Shown here: positions 43,214 to 54,674 of the stretch, in pieces
Layout of the letters: each line of letters starts with the position of its first letter
Numbering within the stretch: position 1 is the stretch's first letter
NCBI GenBank assembly: GCA_025531455.1
Contig: JAMYHL010000031.1
Coordinates: 62,001-126,000, forward strand
Origin: Apiotrichum sp. Y4204
Taxonomy: Eukaryota > Basidiomycota > Tremellomycetes > Trichosporonales > Trichosporonaceae
Length of the DNA stretch: 64,000 nucleotides
Reading direction: 5' to 3'
Notes under the pieces: model-generated
Told to the model about the DNA's origin: nothing
The model's input: the letters and a program-made list of their open reading frames with translations, nothing else
Databases searched by the model: none
Made by a program: the position numbers and the translations under genes

Positions 43214-46200
43214 TTACACCAGCACACGCTGCGCGTTCGCCCCGATATCCAGTCCCGGGTCGCGGAGGTACGCCCACAGGCCGCCAACGGATCCTGTAGT
43301 CGCGCCAAGCGCAACGTATAGCGCATCCTCGTCTCGCCGCGCAAGTGCGGCGTACAGCTCGCGTGCTTGTGCCTGCAGATCGGCATGGGCCCGCGCGTCG
43401 AGGAGAGGACGGAACGCGAGCATCATGTCCCAGAGCAAACCGTCCTTGACAGGCACCTCGGAGGCGATGAACCTCGCTGTACGAAGGAGTGCGATGTGTA
43501 GTCTATGCGAGATACTGTGCTCCGTGATCGTCCCGACGGCGCCGCGGCGCGCGAGGGCCGAGCGTTTATCTGCATCAGATTGGGCATTGAGCAGCCGGAG
43601 GAGGCGCGGCCACGCGTCGTCCGCCACGCGGCGCGAGACGTAATCTCCCACATGCTCAGCGAGGGACGCGACGACCTCGGCGGCCTCGGTCGCGACATAT
43701 GCGTGCGAGTCGTCTAGGCGCGCGAGGATGGAGCCCCACGCGCGGTCGATGAGCGGCAGCAAGTCGCCTTCCCGTCCGCCATTTGCGAGTACGGGAATCG
43801 CCCGCTCGATCAGACCCAGCACGCGGGCGCGGAGGAAAGGAGATGCGTGAGAGAGGTAGAACGTCGCCTTTTCCAGAATCTGAGCACACACCTGCTGTGT
43901 GCGCGTCGGCGGCGTTTCCTCGGGCTCTGGGGGCGGCGCTTCTTCCTTCTTCTCCTCGTCCTCTCCCCATGGCTGCTGTGGGGCACGTTCCAGAATCTCG
44001 GACACCTCGGCCTGTGCCCGCGTCCCGCGCTCAGCATACCACTTTGCAAAGTTTGCAAAGTCTTTTGCGGGATCCGGCGGGGTGAGGAAGCGGCGCGCGT
44101 CAGCACGCGTAGCCTCACGCTCGGCGGTAGGAACCGCCGCATCGGGATCGTCGGCCATGGCGTCAATGAGCGTGGTGAGAACGGCGAGAAGCGCGCTCGC
44201 AAGCGCAGTGTACCCGTGAAAGTCGTCGAGAGCGTCGAAAATCTCATCCACGACGTCGTGAACCAGTGGAACAATCGGCGCGCCCACCAGCCGGATCATG
44301 GCGATGAGCACCAGAGGCGCATGCGGGCTCAGCTGGTGGTACGTCAGGCGCTGGGAGACGACGTTGACAACGTAGTCTACGTTGTCGAGCACGAGGTTTT
44401 GCGCCGATGCGTACCCGGTGTCAAATGCGATGCGGATCAGGGCCGTCTCCGCAAATTGGCGCACAAGTTCGTGGGGAGATGACAGCTGCGCGAGGACGAG
44501 ATACAGCGCGTGCAATAGAAGGGGGCGGAACGCCGTGCCGAGGATGTGTGCGCAGGAAGTGAGCGCCTCGAGGGAAACAGCGCTGAGGAGTACTCGCTGC
44601 GCGCGGACATGCAGTTTCTGCGTTTCGTGCGCTGCGGAAGAGTTGGGCGCAGGCGTGCGGTCAAGGAGCGTCGTGATCTGGTCCACGCCCTTTGTCCGTT
44701 CTACGAGCGCATCTGATGCCTCGGCTTCCGGCTCCGGCTCCTCCCATTCGACATCCTCGTCATCTTCTTCGTCCATCGCAACAAGCACGCGCGATACCTC
44801 TCGGGCCATCTTGCGGATCGGCTTCGGCGGGCGCTTTCCATCGTGTGATCGTGCGATTCCGCGCAGGAGCGCCTCCGCCACCCAGACAGCCGAAACCGCC
44901 TTCGCAACGTCCCGTGTGCGGTGAGCTTTGGCAAAGCGGATAAAGTAATCGACGGAATGCAATGCCGGTTCGCCGCCTGCCCCACCGAGGGCGTACAACA
45001 TCTTCGTCAGGTGGCGCACAGTGCTCTCTGCCTCGACGTATCGCAGGGAGAGATTAGGAAACGTCGGTGCTAACGTCGGGGCCTCAGTCTCCGACCCAAT
45101 GAGGAGAGGGAGCGCGGATGTGATGAGACCCCTATTCCACCCCAGCTCCGCGGTTCGCGCGGCAGTGTTGGCGGTGGAGCTCCAGCCGCGCGGGCGGCCA
45201 AACTCGAGGCAGTCGAGCAGTGCCCATGCCCAGCGTTCGACAACGCCTGTTGGGCCGAGGAACGCCGCAATGGCGTTGGGCCGTATTCCAGAGCCGAATC
45301 CAGTGGCCGTAGATTTCGCAATGGCCGTCACGATGCGAGCGGCCTCGTCAATCCGTGCGTCCTGCTGTGAGCGGATAAGACGCGGGAGCGAGTTGATAGC
45401 CCCGCTGAGGAGATCGACGAGCGTGGTGTCAAGGCTGGGGATGTCGGCTGCAAGAAGGGTTTGAAGCCTTTTGCTCGCATCCTCGGATACGGGCTCGAAG
45501 TCGTCCACTGATAAGAGGAGAAGAGTGGAGAGTGCGGCCGGACAGATTCGGGGTAGCGCCGCGCGGCAGTGCATAAGCAGCTGAGCGGCCATCTCCCCAG
45601 CGGCTGTGCGCGCAAGATGGGAGATATGCGCGGCCAGTGCAGACAAAACAGGAGGGACGGTAGTCTGGAGCTGCTGCGCCGTGAACGAGAGATACTTCTT
45701 TGTGAGTGGCGGAAATGGGTCTTTGGGAGCTGCTCCCGCCTTCTCCTCGTCCTCGACGTCTCCAAACTGGCCCGCCCGCCCGCGCCAGTCATCAGCCAGA
45801 TCCGCAATGTTGGTGTACTCCGGGTCGAGGACGCCAAGGCGGCGCAGCGCATCGTCGTCAAGCGTCTCGACCACGATATCGCCCATCGCGCCCCCCATGC
45901 CCGCCGCAATGTCGCCCTTGAGATTCTTCCCCTCGCGCGTGATCGCGCCGGCCATGGCGCTGACAATTCCCGGGAGAACAGAGGCAAGCAGACTCGACTG
46001 TCCCGCGAGGTTGCCGATCAGGATGCGCAGGAGTTTGAGTGCCGCGCGCTGCAGCGTCGGGTGCGGGAGCAGCGGGGTGGCCGCGTCGACGGCGAGCGAG
46101 ATGCTCTGGAAGAGGGTGGGGATGAGCGGCGCTTTCGATCCCGAGACGGCCCGGCGCATCGCGGGTGTAACTCCGAGTGCCGGGTCGAGAAGGACGGTGA

Positions 46201-46730
46201 TGAACCGCACGGCCTCGAGACGCGCCTCCTCGCCGACGGCACGGCCCTTGCCCTTGTCGCCCTTCTCCCCGATGCTGACAGCCGCGACGGCGAAGCGCCA
46301 CAGCTGCTCCCATGCGGCGTGATCCATCCCATTGGGCGCCCGTCGCCAGTGCGTGCATATGAGAGACAAAAGGCGGAACGCAGCTTCGAGGAATGCGTCG
46401 GGGAGCGCGGCGGGGTTGGGACACTGGCGCAGCGTGGCCGTGAGTGGGAGGAGGATGTAGTTGATGAGGTTTGGGGAGAAGACCGCGTCGGGGAGGGTCG
46501 CCGCCTCCGCGCGAACGGCGTCCAGCGCCCCGGCGTGTCCCGAGTTCTGGGTCGGCGGCGTGCTCGCCAGCCCCATGAGACGCACGCATAACGGCTTGAG
46601 CTGCGGTCAGCGGGAGTGGAGTAAAACAACCTACCCTGCGAAACGCCTCGCGCTTCAGGTCCTCGTTCGGGTCCAGCGGCGGTGCAGCGCCGGTTGGCAG
46701 CGGGCGGCCAAAGAGATCGCGCCCGGACAT
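43214..46730 (-). CDS. TTI1: TELO2-interacting protein 1 (TTT complex HEAT-repeat protein)
   Basis: Two exons (46730-46635 and 46600-43214) encode 1160 residues. The first exon gives MSGRDLFGRPLPTG and is followed by a 34-nt intron; the second is one uninterrupted frame of 1129 codons. The protein is nearly all helical with HEAT-type repeats. Landmarks: FSPNLINYILLPLTATLRQC, AFRLLSLICTHWR, GLITSALPLLIGSE and the C-terminal block PLIDRAWGSILARLDDSHAY, where TTI1 proteins are best conserved. An acidic linker (DEEDDEDVEWEEPEPEAEAS) lies near the middle. Tti1 forms the TTT complex with Tel2 and Tti2, a co-chaperone with Hsp90 and R2TP for PIKK kinases (TOR, ATM/ATR-like). It diverges from the F-box-like gene across about 290 bp. 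Confidence 0.82.
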
Positions 46731-47020
46731 TCTGCGGCTCCTGATGCTTGGTTCCCCGCTGTGTGGTGGTGAGAAGGGAGATGAGTGGTGTTGTGGTGTC
46801 GACAGTGACGAGAGCGACTCGGGGGGTTGGGTATGACGACGACGACAACAAAGTTGGTTTGCCGAAAAAGTGGAGGTCGTCCACCCCGCCAGGTCCATAA
46901 AAGGCGCACAGTGCGACTCCATTCTTCAACATCATCCATTTCTTCATCGACATCAAGATCCGCGTCAGCATCAGCCTCGCACGAACTCCAACTTTCCGCA
47001 CCTCTCGCCGGCCTCGCGTC

Positions 47021-48187
47021 ATGGCCGCTGGAGAGAAGCCCGTGTCGGGCGCGACGCTCGACATGCTCATGTTCCCACACCTGTTCGACCTCATTCTCGC
47101 CAACGCACCCCACGCGTCGTTGCTGGCGCTGCGCACGGCATCCCGCTCAACGCGCGACAAGGTGGATGGCGTACTTGCGAGACATCTTACCATAGAGATC
47201 ACCGACCCCCGCTTCTACGACGAGTGCGAGTACCTTGCTCCCGTGCACGTTGGTTCGCCACTCGGCCGCGTCCCGCTCTTCATGGGATGGACCACGGAAG
47301 AGCCATCAGAACCCGGGGATGGCGCGCGTCGCCGTGCCGCGCTGGAGTCGGTAGCCAAGCATACTCGTGTGATTGACGCGCTTGGGCCTGTCGGCGATAT
47401 ACAGGCCGAGCCGCTTTTCACGGCGATGGCAGACGGCTTGACGCGCCGGCGTGAGGATGATCGGTCTTGGACTTACCGGAATCGAGGCAAGGACGGCTGG
47501 TCCCGAGATCCTGACTCCGTCTATATCGACTTTCCGTTTCTTGAAGTTGCCAACCATCAGCACAGTCGCTTGTTGCTGGGCAACCTCATCGGCGTGTTTA
47601 CGACACAACCTCAGGTTCCGAGTCCACTCAGTCGGCCTTTCCCCGGCCACTCCCAGGACTTTGAAATGCAGTGCGCCGTTCAGCACCTTGCTCTTACCGA
47701 CGACCACCTGTATGACGAAGGGGCACGAGCCAAGCTTTTCTACACGCTCTTTCAGATGCGCCAAAGATTCCAACCACCAGTCATTACCTGCTTCCCACAC
47801 AAACTCGTGCTAATCGTCACCCTTTCCACCTCGCTGAGTTATTCTCTCCTTCTGCACGAGTTTGGCTTGTGCATCTTGATTGAGGCTATCTTTCGAGGCC
47901 ACATGTCACGTCTTGAGACAAAGACTACGATCGTCAACTTGGTCGCGGAGCAAGGGGATATGGAGAAGCTGCGCAAGACGATGCGGGACGAGCTCGATCG
48001 GACCTATCGACCCGAGGGGGATCCAGTCTTCTTGGACAGGGTGCAACGCTATCTAGATGAGAACGTGACATTTATATCGCTCGACGAGTTTAGGGCCACG
48101 ACATCGCCTGAAGCTTTTGCCCTCTTCACAGAGAACATGGGCAGTAGCAATCCGCCAATGCCTGCCCTCCAACCACTTCCGATTTGA
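47021..48187 (+). CDS. F-box-like protein of unknown target
   Basis: Intronless, 388 residues. Residues ~17-60 (MLMFPHLFDLILANAP... then LLALRTASRSTRDKVDGVLA and RHLTIEI) resemble a degenerate F-box: Pro-His-Leu start, amphipathic helices, SLLALRTASRSTRD-type contact region. The rest has no leucine-rich repeats or WD40 blades. It includes a VITCFPHKLVLIVTLSTSLS hydrophobic patch and a charged region (LRKTMRDELDRTYRPEGDP) near the C-terminus. Such stand-alone F-box-like proteins are numerous in trichosporonalean-type genomes (recall, not checked). A role as an SCF substrate adaptor is inferred only. Introns are absent, unlike most neighbours. Confidence 0.6.
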   Translation: MAAGEKPVSGATLDMLMFPHLFDLILANAPHASLLALRTASRSTRDKVDGVLARHLTIEITDPRFYDECEYLAPVHVGSPLGRVPLFMGWTTEEPSEPGDGARRRAALESVAKHTRVIDALGPVGDIQAEPLFTAMADGLTRRREDDRSWTYRNRGKDGWSRDPDSVYIDFPFLEVANHQHSRLLLGNLIGVFTTQPQVPSPLSRPFPGHSQDFEMQCAVQHLALTDDHLYDEGARAKLFYTLFQMRQRFQPPVITCFPHKLVLIVTLSTSLSYSLLLHEFGLCILIEAIFRGHMSRLETKTTIVNLVAEQGDMEKLRKTMRDELDRTYRPEGDPVFLDRVQRYLDENVTFISLDEFRATTSPEAFALFTENMGSSNPPMPALQPLPI

Positions 48188-48655
48188 TCTTGGTTCACTA
48201 GGCACTAAGGTGGCATGGGTGCATTCCTTGGAGCGCAGACCATCGTCCGGTGAGTTGCTCAAGGTGGGGTATCCCAAAGAGTTGCCAGTTTCGTTATTGA
48301 CAAGGACAGACAGCAGCAGCAACTCCCCCGAGAACCCACCCCGAGATACCCGACATTACAAATGAGTTTTGCTCCATCACAATGACACTGGCATTGTTCC
48401 GTATCCCTCCTCTCTGTGTATCAATACCACTCGTGACATCCTCTAAATCCACTCTCAGTCGGTAGACAAATGTACAAATCCACAAACGCAGCACATGTTG
48501 AAGCCTGTCCCTCCAGTTCATCCGCAGCCAGGCAATGCAATGCATGTGAGGGGTGCTCTCTTCTCTCCTCTCTCTCCTCTCTCTCCTCTCTCTCCTCTCT
48601 CTCCTCTCTCTCCTCTCTCTCCTCTCTCTCCTCTCTCTCCTCTCTCCTGATGACT
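48188..48655. other. Convergent spacer containing a 9-bp satellite
   Basis: Between the F-box-like stop (+) and the TMEM223-like stop (-). The right part is the TCTCTCCTC minisatellite. The rest holds 3' untranslated sequence. Confidence 0.6.
48563..48648. repeat. 9-bp TCTCTCCTC minisatellite (about nine copies)
   Basis: Nearly perfect tandem units of nine bases. It ends 7 bp before the stop codon (48656) of the minus-strand TMEM223-like gene, so in that transcript it is a GGAGAGAGA purine tract at the start of the 3' untranslated region. Confidence 0.9.
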
Positions 48656-49659
48656 CTACTTCTTCGCAGCCGATGTGGGGCCCGCATTTCCAACCTGGAG
48701 CGGGCCAAACACGTCCTCGATGCGCGCAATGCTCAGCACGACCTCGCCCTTGGCATTCTTCAGGTCGGGCGTGTCACGGAAGTCGAGGCGGTACTTGTAC
48801 CCGTCAAACGAGAAGCGCGAGTGGGCGCGCGGTCCATTGATCTGCAGGCTGAGCCACGGCTCGCGCGCTATGAGTCAGTACAGTATACACAAAGCCACAA
48901 CGCCCCTCAACACCACAAACTCACTCCGCTCGCCGCGCATCGTCTCGCGCCCGAGGATGACCGCAACCCTGACGTCCTGCAGCGGCACCTCGCGGTCCAT
49001 CCCGCGCTTCCCCCACATCATGTCGTGTCCGAGGTGCCGGATACGAAGGTACTCCTTTGCGTCGGCGGCGGGCGCGCCGACGGGGCGCGAGCGGATGAGG
49101 CTCATACGCGTGATCAGGCGGGAGGGGTACACGAGGCCGAAGAAGGCAATCACGCTGAAGACAGTAATCGCCCCGCCGGCAAAGTACGTGAACACCTGGC
49201 CGAGGGGGATGCCGAGGACGGAACTGGAATCAGAATCTGTTTCTCCCTCTCTCCACTCTGCACTCACCCCTCCTCGCCCTCGAGGCCCTTGGCCTTGGCC
49301 TCGTCCACGCTCGGGAGGACGAGGTACATGACCACGCCCGAGCCATACAGGATCGCCATGGCCCAGTACAGCTTTCCCGAGGACTTTGGCGGGCGCGAGT
49401 AGATGACGCGCTCCTCCTCGACCATGCCCGGGTGGCGCGGCGGGTTGAGCGGGAACCACGGCCACTGCGCGGGCGTCAGGCGGCGGAGAGGGGAGCGCGG
49501 GGCGGCGTTGGACGTCGGCGCCCGCGTCGAGGCGTACCGCACGTCGTGGATTGCGCTGGCGCTGCCGCTGCCGCTGCCGCCGGCAGTGGCGGCACGCAGG
49601 CCAAGTGACGCAAGGGCTAGTCGCCGCGAGGGGCCGGCGAGGGTCGTAAGGTTGAGCAT
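48656..49659 (-). CDS. Two-pass mitochondrial membrane protein, TMEM223-like
   Basis: Three exons (49659-49268, 49223-48925, 48867-48656) encode 300 residues. The N-terminus is a Leu/Arg/Ala/Ser-rich mitochondrial presequence ([20 protein letters not shown]). A Pro/Trp-rich region (LTPAQWPWFPLNPPRHPG) precedes TM1 (LYWAMAILYGSGVVMYLVL). A charged loop leads to TM2 (FTYFAGGAITVFSVIAFFGL), and then a soluble C-terminal domain follows (REVPLQDVRVAVILG, REPWLSLQINGPRAHSRFSF). The two-TM hairpin followed by a beta-rich domain resembles TMEM223/TMEM186-like mitochondrial assembly factors, but the match is loose and the function is inferred only. The start at 49659 is the first Met that begins the presequence. 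The 3' end abuts a 9-bp satellite. Confidence 0.6.
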
Positions 49660-50049
49660 GGTGTGGTGATTAAGAGGTGGTGGGAGGTGTAGAGATGTTG
49701 TTGGCTGGCACGGGAATGGGAAATTTCGGAATCTCGGAGGTCGAGATTGAAACTGGAGGTGGATAAGACCTGGGGGGTTGTCATTGCACTCGAACTCGAA
49801 CCGCCGGTTCGAATCGCTCAGTATCTCGCCTCGATGCCCCAAAATCTGTTACGAGAGTTTGTGGAAGATCTCGATGGGTGCAGGAGCAGCTGACAGTAAT
49901 ATCAAAGTCTGCAGCTGGACACCTCACTAGTGACGTTGTCCAGTCGACTCATCCATGGACCCGACAACCCTCGCTAGTCTTGACAATATTGCATCACAGA
50001 TACTCCACAACGCACACCAGCTCACTCTCTAGACGCTCAACCGCCAGCA
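49660..50049. other. Intergenic spacer
   Basis: 390 bp between the TMEM223-like start and the P450 stop, both on the minus strand. A GGTTCGAATC at 49805-49814 resembles an RNA polymerase III B box but has no matching tRNA fold. Confidence 0.5.
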
Positions 50050-51957
50050 CTACTCCACGGGGCGCACCAGCAGGGGCATCTGTGGCCCGATGGGCCATTC
50101 GCCCTTGATGCGGGGACGCATCACGATCCTGGCGTTAGTGACTCCTCTTCCAGCCCAACTCACGAGGTAGCTGCCTGGATCTTGGGATTGGATGGGAGGA
50201 GCGAAAAGGTCAACGAGCGGAGGAGGACAAAGGTCATGACCTTGATCTCGGCCAGGGCAAAGCGGTATCCGCTGAGTATGAGTGAGTATGCCTCGTCCGT
50301 CACTTACATGCAGCCGCGCGTGCCGCCGAGGAACGTGAGCGTGTTACCGTAAACCCCAGGCACTTGGGACTTGGGCGGAGAGTCGAAGCGGTCAGGGTTG
50401 AACTCGCCCGCGTCCGGACCCCAGACCGCCGTGCTGCGGTTGATCGAAAGAAGCGCTGCTGTCAGATAAGCTCATGTTGCGGGACTTACGGATGAAGATG
50501 GTCGTGCCCTTTTTGACGTGGAGCTCGGTGATGAGGGTGCCATCGCGCCCTTTGATGGGCTCAGCAAGGGGGACGACCGCGTCCTCGATCGCTTCACGCG
50601 CCGTGTTTGCCACCGGTGCGTCGAAGCGCAGCGACTCGTGCACGCACTTGTTGAGCAAGGGGAGCGCGTGGAGCTCCTCAAGCGACGGGTCACCTGAGAC
50701 TGCCTGGCACTCGGCGCGCAGGCGCGCCTGCAGCTCCGGCCGCTCCGCAAGACGGTACAGCAGCCACGTGAGGGAGGTGGAGGACGTCTCGTTACCCGCG
50801 AGCATCTAAAGTCAGGCTTGGAGTTTTTCGGGCACTCACAAAAGTGGTAATCTGCGCGAGCACCTCGTCGTCCGACATGCGCTGGTCGGGACGCAGGTCG
50901 GACGCCATGTTGGCCTTGATGACGAGCGAGAGCAGATCGGTGCCGATATCAGAGTCCTTCTCGACCTCACCCTGCGCGCGCACCGCGTGCTTTTTGTTCT
51001 CGATCAACTGCTTGCCGATGCGTTCCATCACCTGGCGGCTCTGGCGCGTTGCGCGCAGCGCCTTCGTCGGCTACCGTCAGCCTTGGAAGACAAGCATGAC
51101 TCACAATGTACTGCATACCAGGCACAAGGCTCTGCAGAATTGCGAACGGACCCGGAACAAAGTTTGCGAACATCACGCGGAACGCATCCGCGAGCTCGTT
51201 CTCCTTATGGCTCAGTGCTGTTTGTCAGAATGTCTTATACTGCGCACCACCTCTAGCTGTACCCACACTGGAAATCATAGTCAAAGCCAGCAACGCCAAT
51301 GACGTCCAGGGTCGCAAGGCCAGCGAACTTCATGATGTCGATCCTGCGCGCGCCGGGCACCTTGTCCATGGGCTTGTCGGGGGTCAACGCCGCGCCGTCG
51401 GTTCCCGGCTCCTCGATCATAGTGTTCAGGAAGGCCGCGAGCTCGCGCGCCTTGTCAAAGAATACGGGCATCATGCCGCGAAGCGCGGCGGTCGAGAACG
51501 CAGGGTTTAGCACGCGCCGCTGACGGCGGTGCACGTCGTGCTCGGCCACCAGCAGGCCTGCGCCGATCAAGCGCTCGAGTAACCCTTGTGTGCGTACCGG
51601 CTTGATGAACGTCTCACTGTGTCCAAACACATATGCGAGAAACGCCGGGTCCGTGGAACAAAGACGCTTCGCGCCGAAAATAAAGTCGTAGACAAAGGTC
51701 TTTCCGTACTTGTCAACCCATTCTGTATGCTTGGCGCCTGGTGGGGAGGCGATGACCTCCTGCAGGTTGCCCCAGATCAGAGATTTAGAGCGCGGGCCGG
51801 GGAGGTTGTCAAAGTCGTAGGTTGAAGGCCGAATCACAAAGACGTACCAGTACAGCAGGGCAAAGGCGCCGAGCACGTACGAGATGGACGGGTGCGATGC
51901 GAGCCACGGTCCCACAACGGGGATATCCGCGAGCGCAGGCATAGGGCAGCCCGACAT
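50050..51957 (-). CDS. Cytochrome P450 monooxygenase
   Basis: Seven exons (51957-51267, 51217-51105, 51070-50840, 50805-50490, 50455-50308, 50271-50164, 50128-50050) encode 561 residues. An N-terminal anchor (YVLGAFALLYWYVFVIRP) is followed by the proline-rich NLPGPRS hinge. Helix C has the HRRQRRVLNPAF signature, helix I the AGNETSS motif (FMLAGNETSSTS, formed across a splice junction), helix K the ExxR in HESLRFDAP, then NPDRF, and the heme loop FLGGTRGCIGYR with Cys499 as ligand, also completed by splicing. It is expected to be ER-anchored, using NADPH-P450 reductase. The sequence does not look like housekeeping CYP51 or CYP61; it resembles the large basidiomycete CYP families for xenobiotics or alkyl chains, but I cannot assign one. 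Confidence 0.9.
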
Positions 51958-54674
51958 GCTTTTTTTGTCAGTGGTAAGTGCTAAAGACGTGGTAAGAAGA
52001 GAGGAAGTGAGAAGAAGTAAGAAGCGGCGAGAGCGGCAGAATAAGTAGAAGGTTGGGGGATGTAGGACAACCGGACAACGGGGGTGCGGGAGTGTGTGTT
52101 CGTGCCTTGTTCGTCAATGGAAGTGGAAAGAGTAATGGAGAGATGCGAGTCTTGCAGAAGCAAAATAGCAGCACGAGGTGTTGTGTGTTGTCGCACTGGG
52201 CGTGTCTCACTCCGTCTTTGTGTGTACGCGTGTTGTCAGTTGTGACCAGGTACGTGTGTGTGTGGGTACACAATCATTCTGTTATTCCTCGTCGCTGATT
52301 TCGATCTCTTGAACACCTGTTCCTCGCGTTCTCCACGACGTCCACCCCCGGTGGCCCGGTCCCACCGGCCCACGGCCCGCGCGCCGACTTGGCGTCGCTA
52401 TGCATTCCAATCATACAATCATAAAACTGCCTCGGCACGCACATGCACAGCAACACACACACACAAACTGTCTCACGGCACCCCTCGTGCACTCGCCCAT
52501 GACGGCATCCGGTGAAACCATATCCAGGGGCCAGGAACGATGTCGGACTCGTACCCCTGGACCATCTCGATCATCTGGATCCGCTAGTGCAGGGCATGAT
52601 ATTCGCGTGCTTCTGGCGTGAGATGCACGTTATTACCTCGGCCATCGGGCATGGAGTTCGCCGTTGTTTTCCTCGGCCTCTCGGCCTTTGATCCTGGGAG
52701 CTGTTGATCTCCCCGATCTGCGATGCGACTGGGACTGCTCCTGAACCTCCTCCTGACCTGCCGAGCTGCTGATCTACATGGTTTCGCCGGGATCCGCTCG
52801 CCGCTGGCCGCTGGTCTGCTGGTCTGCTGATCGACTAATGCTCCGCTTCCGATATCGAGTCGGAACTCGCTCGTCTTTCCTATCGGATAACCACGGATTA
52901 GATGGCCGTCGGGCGCCTAGAAAGTGGGATGTGCCGGAATAAGAACGACGCAGCACGCAGTGCAGTGCCCCCGCGGAATGCGGCGTGCAGACGGCTCTCT
53001 CCGGAGCCGTGTAGCGTACAACGTGCAGCGTGCAGCAAGACCTCGCCGTGGTACCGCGGCAGCGCCGCGATAGTGGGTGGTCGAGGATCGAGCCGGGGCG
53101 AAAGCCGGACAGGACAGGGGTGACGAGAGGATGACTGTAAATGAGCGTGGGTTAGTCAGACAGTTGAGCAGATCAGCAAAAACAGGATCAGCGCAGTGTG
53201 GGAATTCAATCGTCTCGTGTCGGGTTCTGGCATTCTGCTGATCCCCCTTGCCCCTTTTGCTGATCATCTTGCGGATCTTTGATGCGGCATCTCTGCGCTG
53301 GCAAAAGTTGCGCACTTTTCTCTCTCTGCCTCTCTCTTTCTGGACAAAAAGCGGATGCGAGCAATCTGCGAGATGTTGCGAGATAGATGCGATGCACACA
53401 ATGCACCACATGCTGCACGCAATGATTGCCATAAAAGCGATGCGATGCGCACGATGCGCTGTTCCGCAACGTGGAAGGGTAGGTAGTCCATGCAGTCCAT
53501 GCAGGCAACATCGCAGTAACAAGCAGATCCAGACGAGTCAGGTCGCGTCACTCGCAAATGAAGAGATTGATGAGTATGATGAGAAATCGGTAAAACTTTG
53601 TTGCTCTGGATTCTTTTTTTTTCTTTTCTGTATTATCAACATCGGGAAAGTTGGTCTTCCCTCTGTTTTGCTCCTTATCTTTTCGCAGTCTGTCCCTTTT
53701 CACTGTTTCCACTTGTTATCTCTGTTCTTCTTTTGGCCTTGTCCATCTTTCCATCTGCAGAACATCAAGAACATTCAACAATCAGCTGCGCTCCTCGCCA
53801 CCCTGGCCCCCCTTGTTCTGTTGGCGTCTGTTTCCGGTACCAGTTCCTGCTTCGAATATAGAGTTCTTATCGCCCTGGCATCCGTCGGTAAGCTCGGTAG
53901 GAGCCCGTTGTTGTTATTCCCTCTGGCCCCACCCCCACAGCCCCCCACGCAGAATCCTGCCGCGCGTGGTGCCTCTCTCGCTCTCTCGCGGAGCTCTTCC
54001 ATTCTTCATTCATATCATATCACCTCCCCGCCTTGGCACTCCTTTTTTTGCCTCTCATCTCATCTCCACTTCCAAATATCATCGTTCCGTCCTCCGTCAT
54101 CGACATCGCCTCCCCGTCGGCCTCTTGTCGATCTCTCGTCTCCGCATCTCCCCGCATTCCGTTCACACCCGTATCGCGCGCATCTCGCCGATCTGGCCCA
54201 CTCCGCCACTAGCTCGCCGCCTCGCCGCCTCCCCTACACCCCTGTGTCCACGACTCGTGCCGAGACAACACGCTTGCGCGGTTGCGAACGTCGGCGGCCG
54301 ACTGGCGATTCAACACCCCATCCCGGATCTTCTGTCACCGCTATTTGTGACTCGTCCTTACCTCTGCGCGTAGCACACGCTCCCCATCGCGTATATTACC
54401 CCACCGTGCTTCCACGCTACGACTACACACACAAGTCGAGAGCCGTGCACACCATCCCACCGCGCTGCATGTCCTCCGTCTCCTGACCCTCTTGTCTCTC
54501 ATTGCATTCGCCGGACCATCGGAATACTGTCCAGTTTCATATCCTTGCTGCGCCACATCGGCTCTCCTAGTCTCTCCCATACCCCTTCCTTCCGTTGCTG
54601 CGTTCTAGGCCACAGTTCCTAGCTTGATCTCCGAGGCAGGCCCGCAACGGTCCCAGGACGTAAAGCAGTCCACC
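51958..54674. other. 2.7-kb divergent intergenic region
   Basis: Between the P450 (-) and the Zn2Cys6 factor (+). The right half (about 53590-54620) is strongly pyrimidine-rich on the plus strand and is probably the long leader or promoter of the transcription factor gene. A 412-codon open frame across it is low-complexity and unsupported. A CACACA run lies near 52456-52466. Confidence 0.5.

Noticed and set aside
45569..46591. 340-codon plus-strand frame
   Set aside because: Antisense to TTI1 and without family features.
49805..49814. GGTTCGAATC resembling a tRNA B box
   Set aside because: Flanking bases do not form a T-arm, and no A box, acceptor stem or anticodon arm could be drawn around it.
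53248..54486. 412-codon plus-strand frame
   Set aside because: Lies in pyrimidine-rich leader DNA; Ser/Pro/Leu/Phe-rich translation without domain signs.
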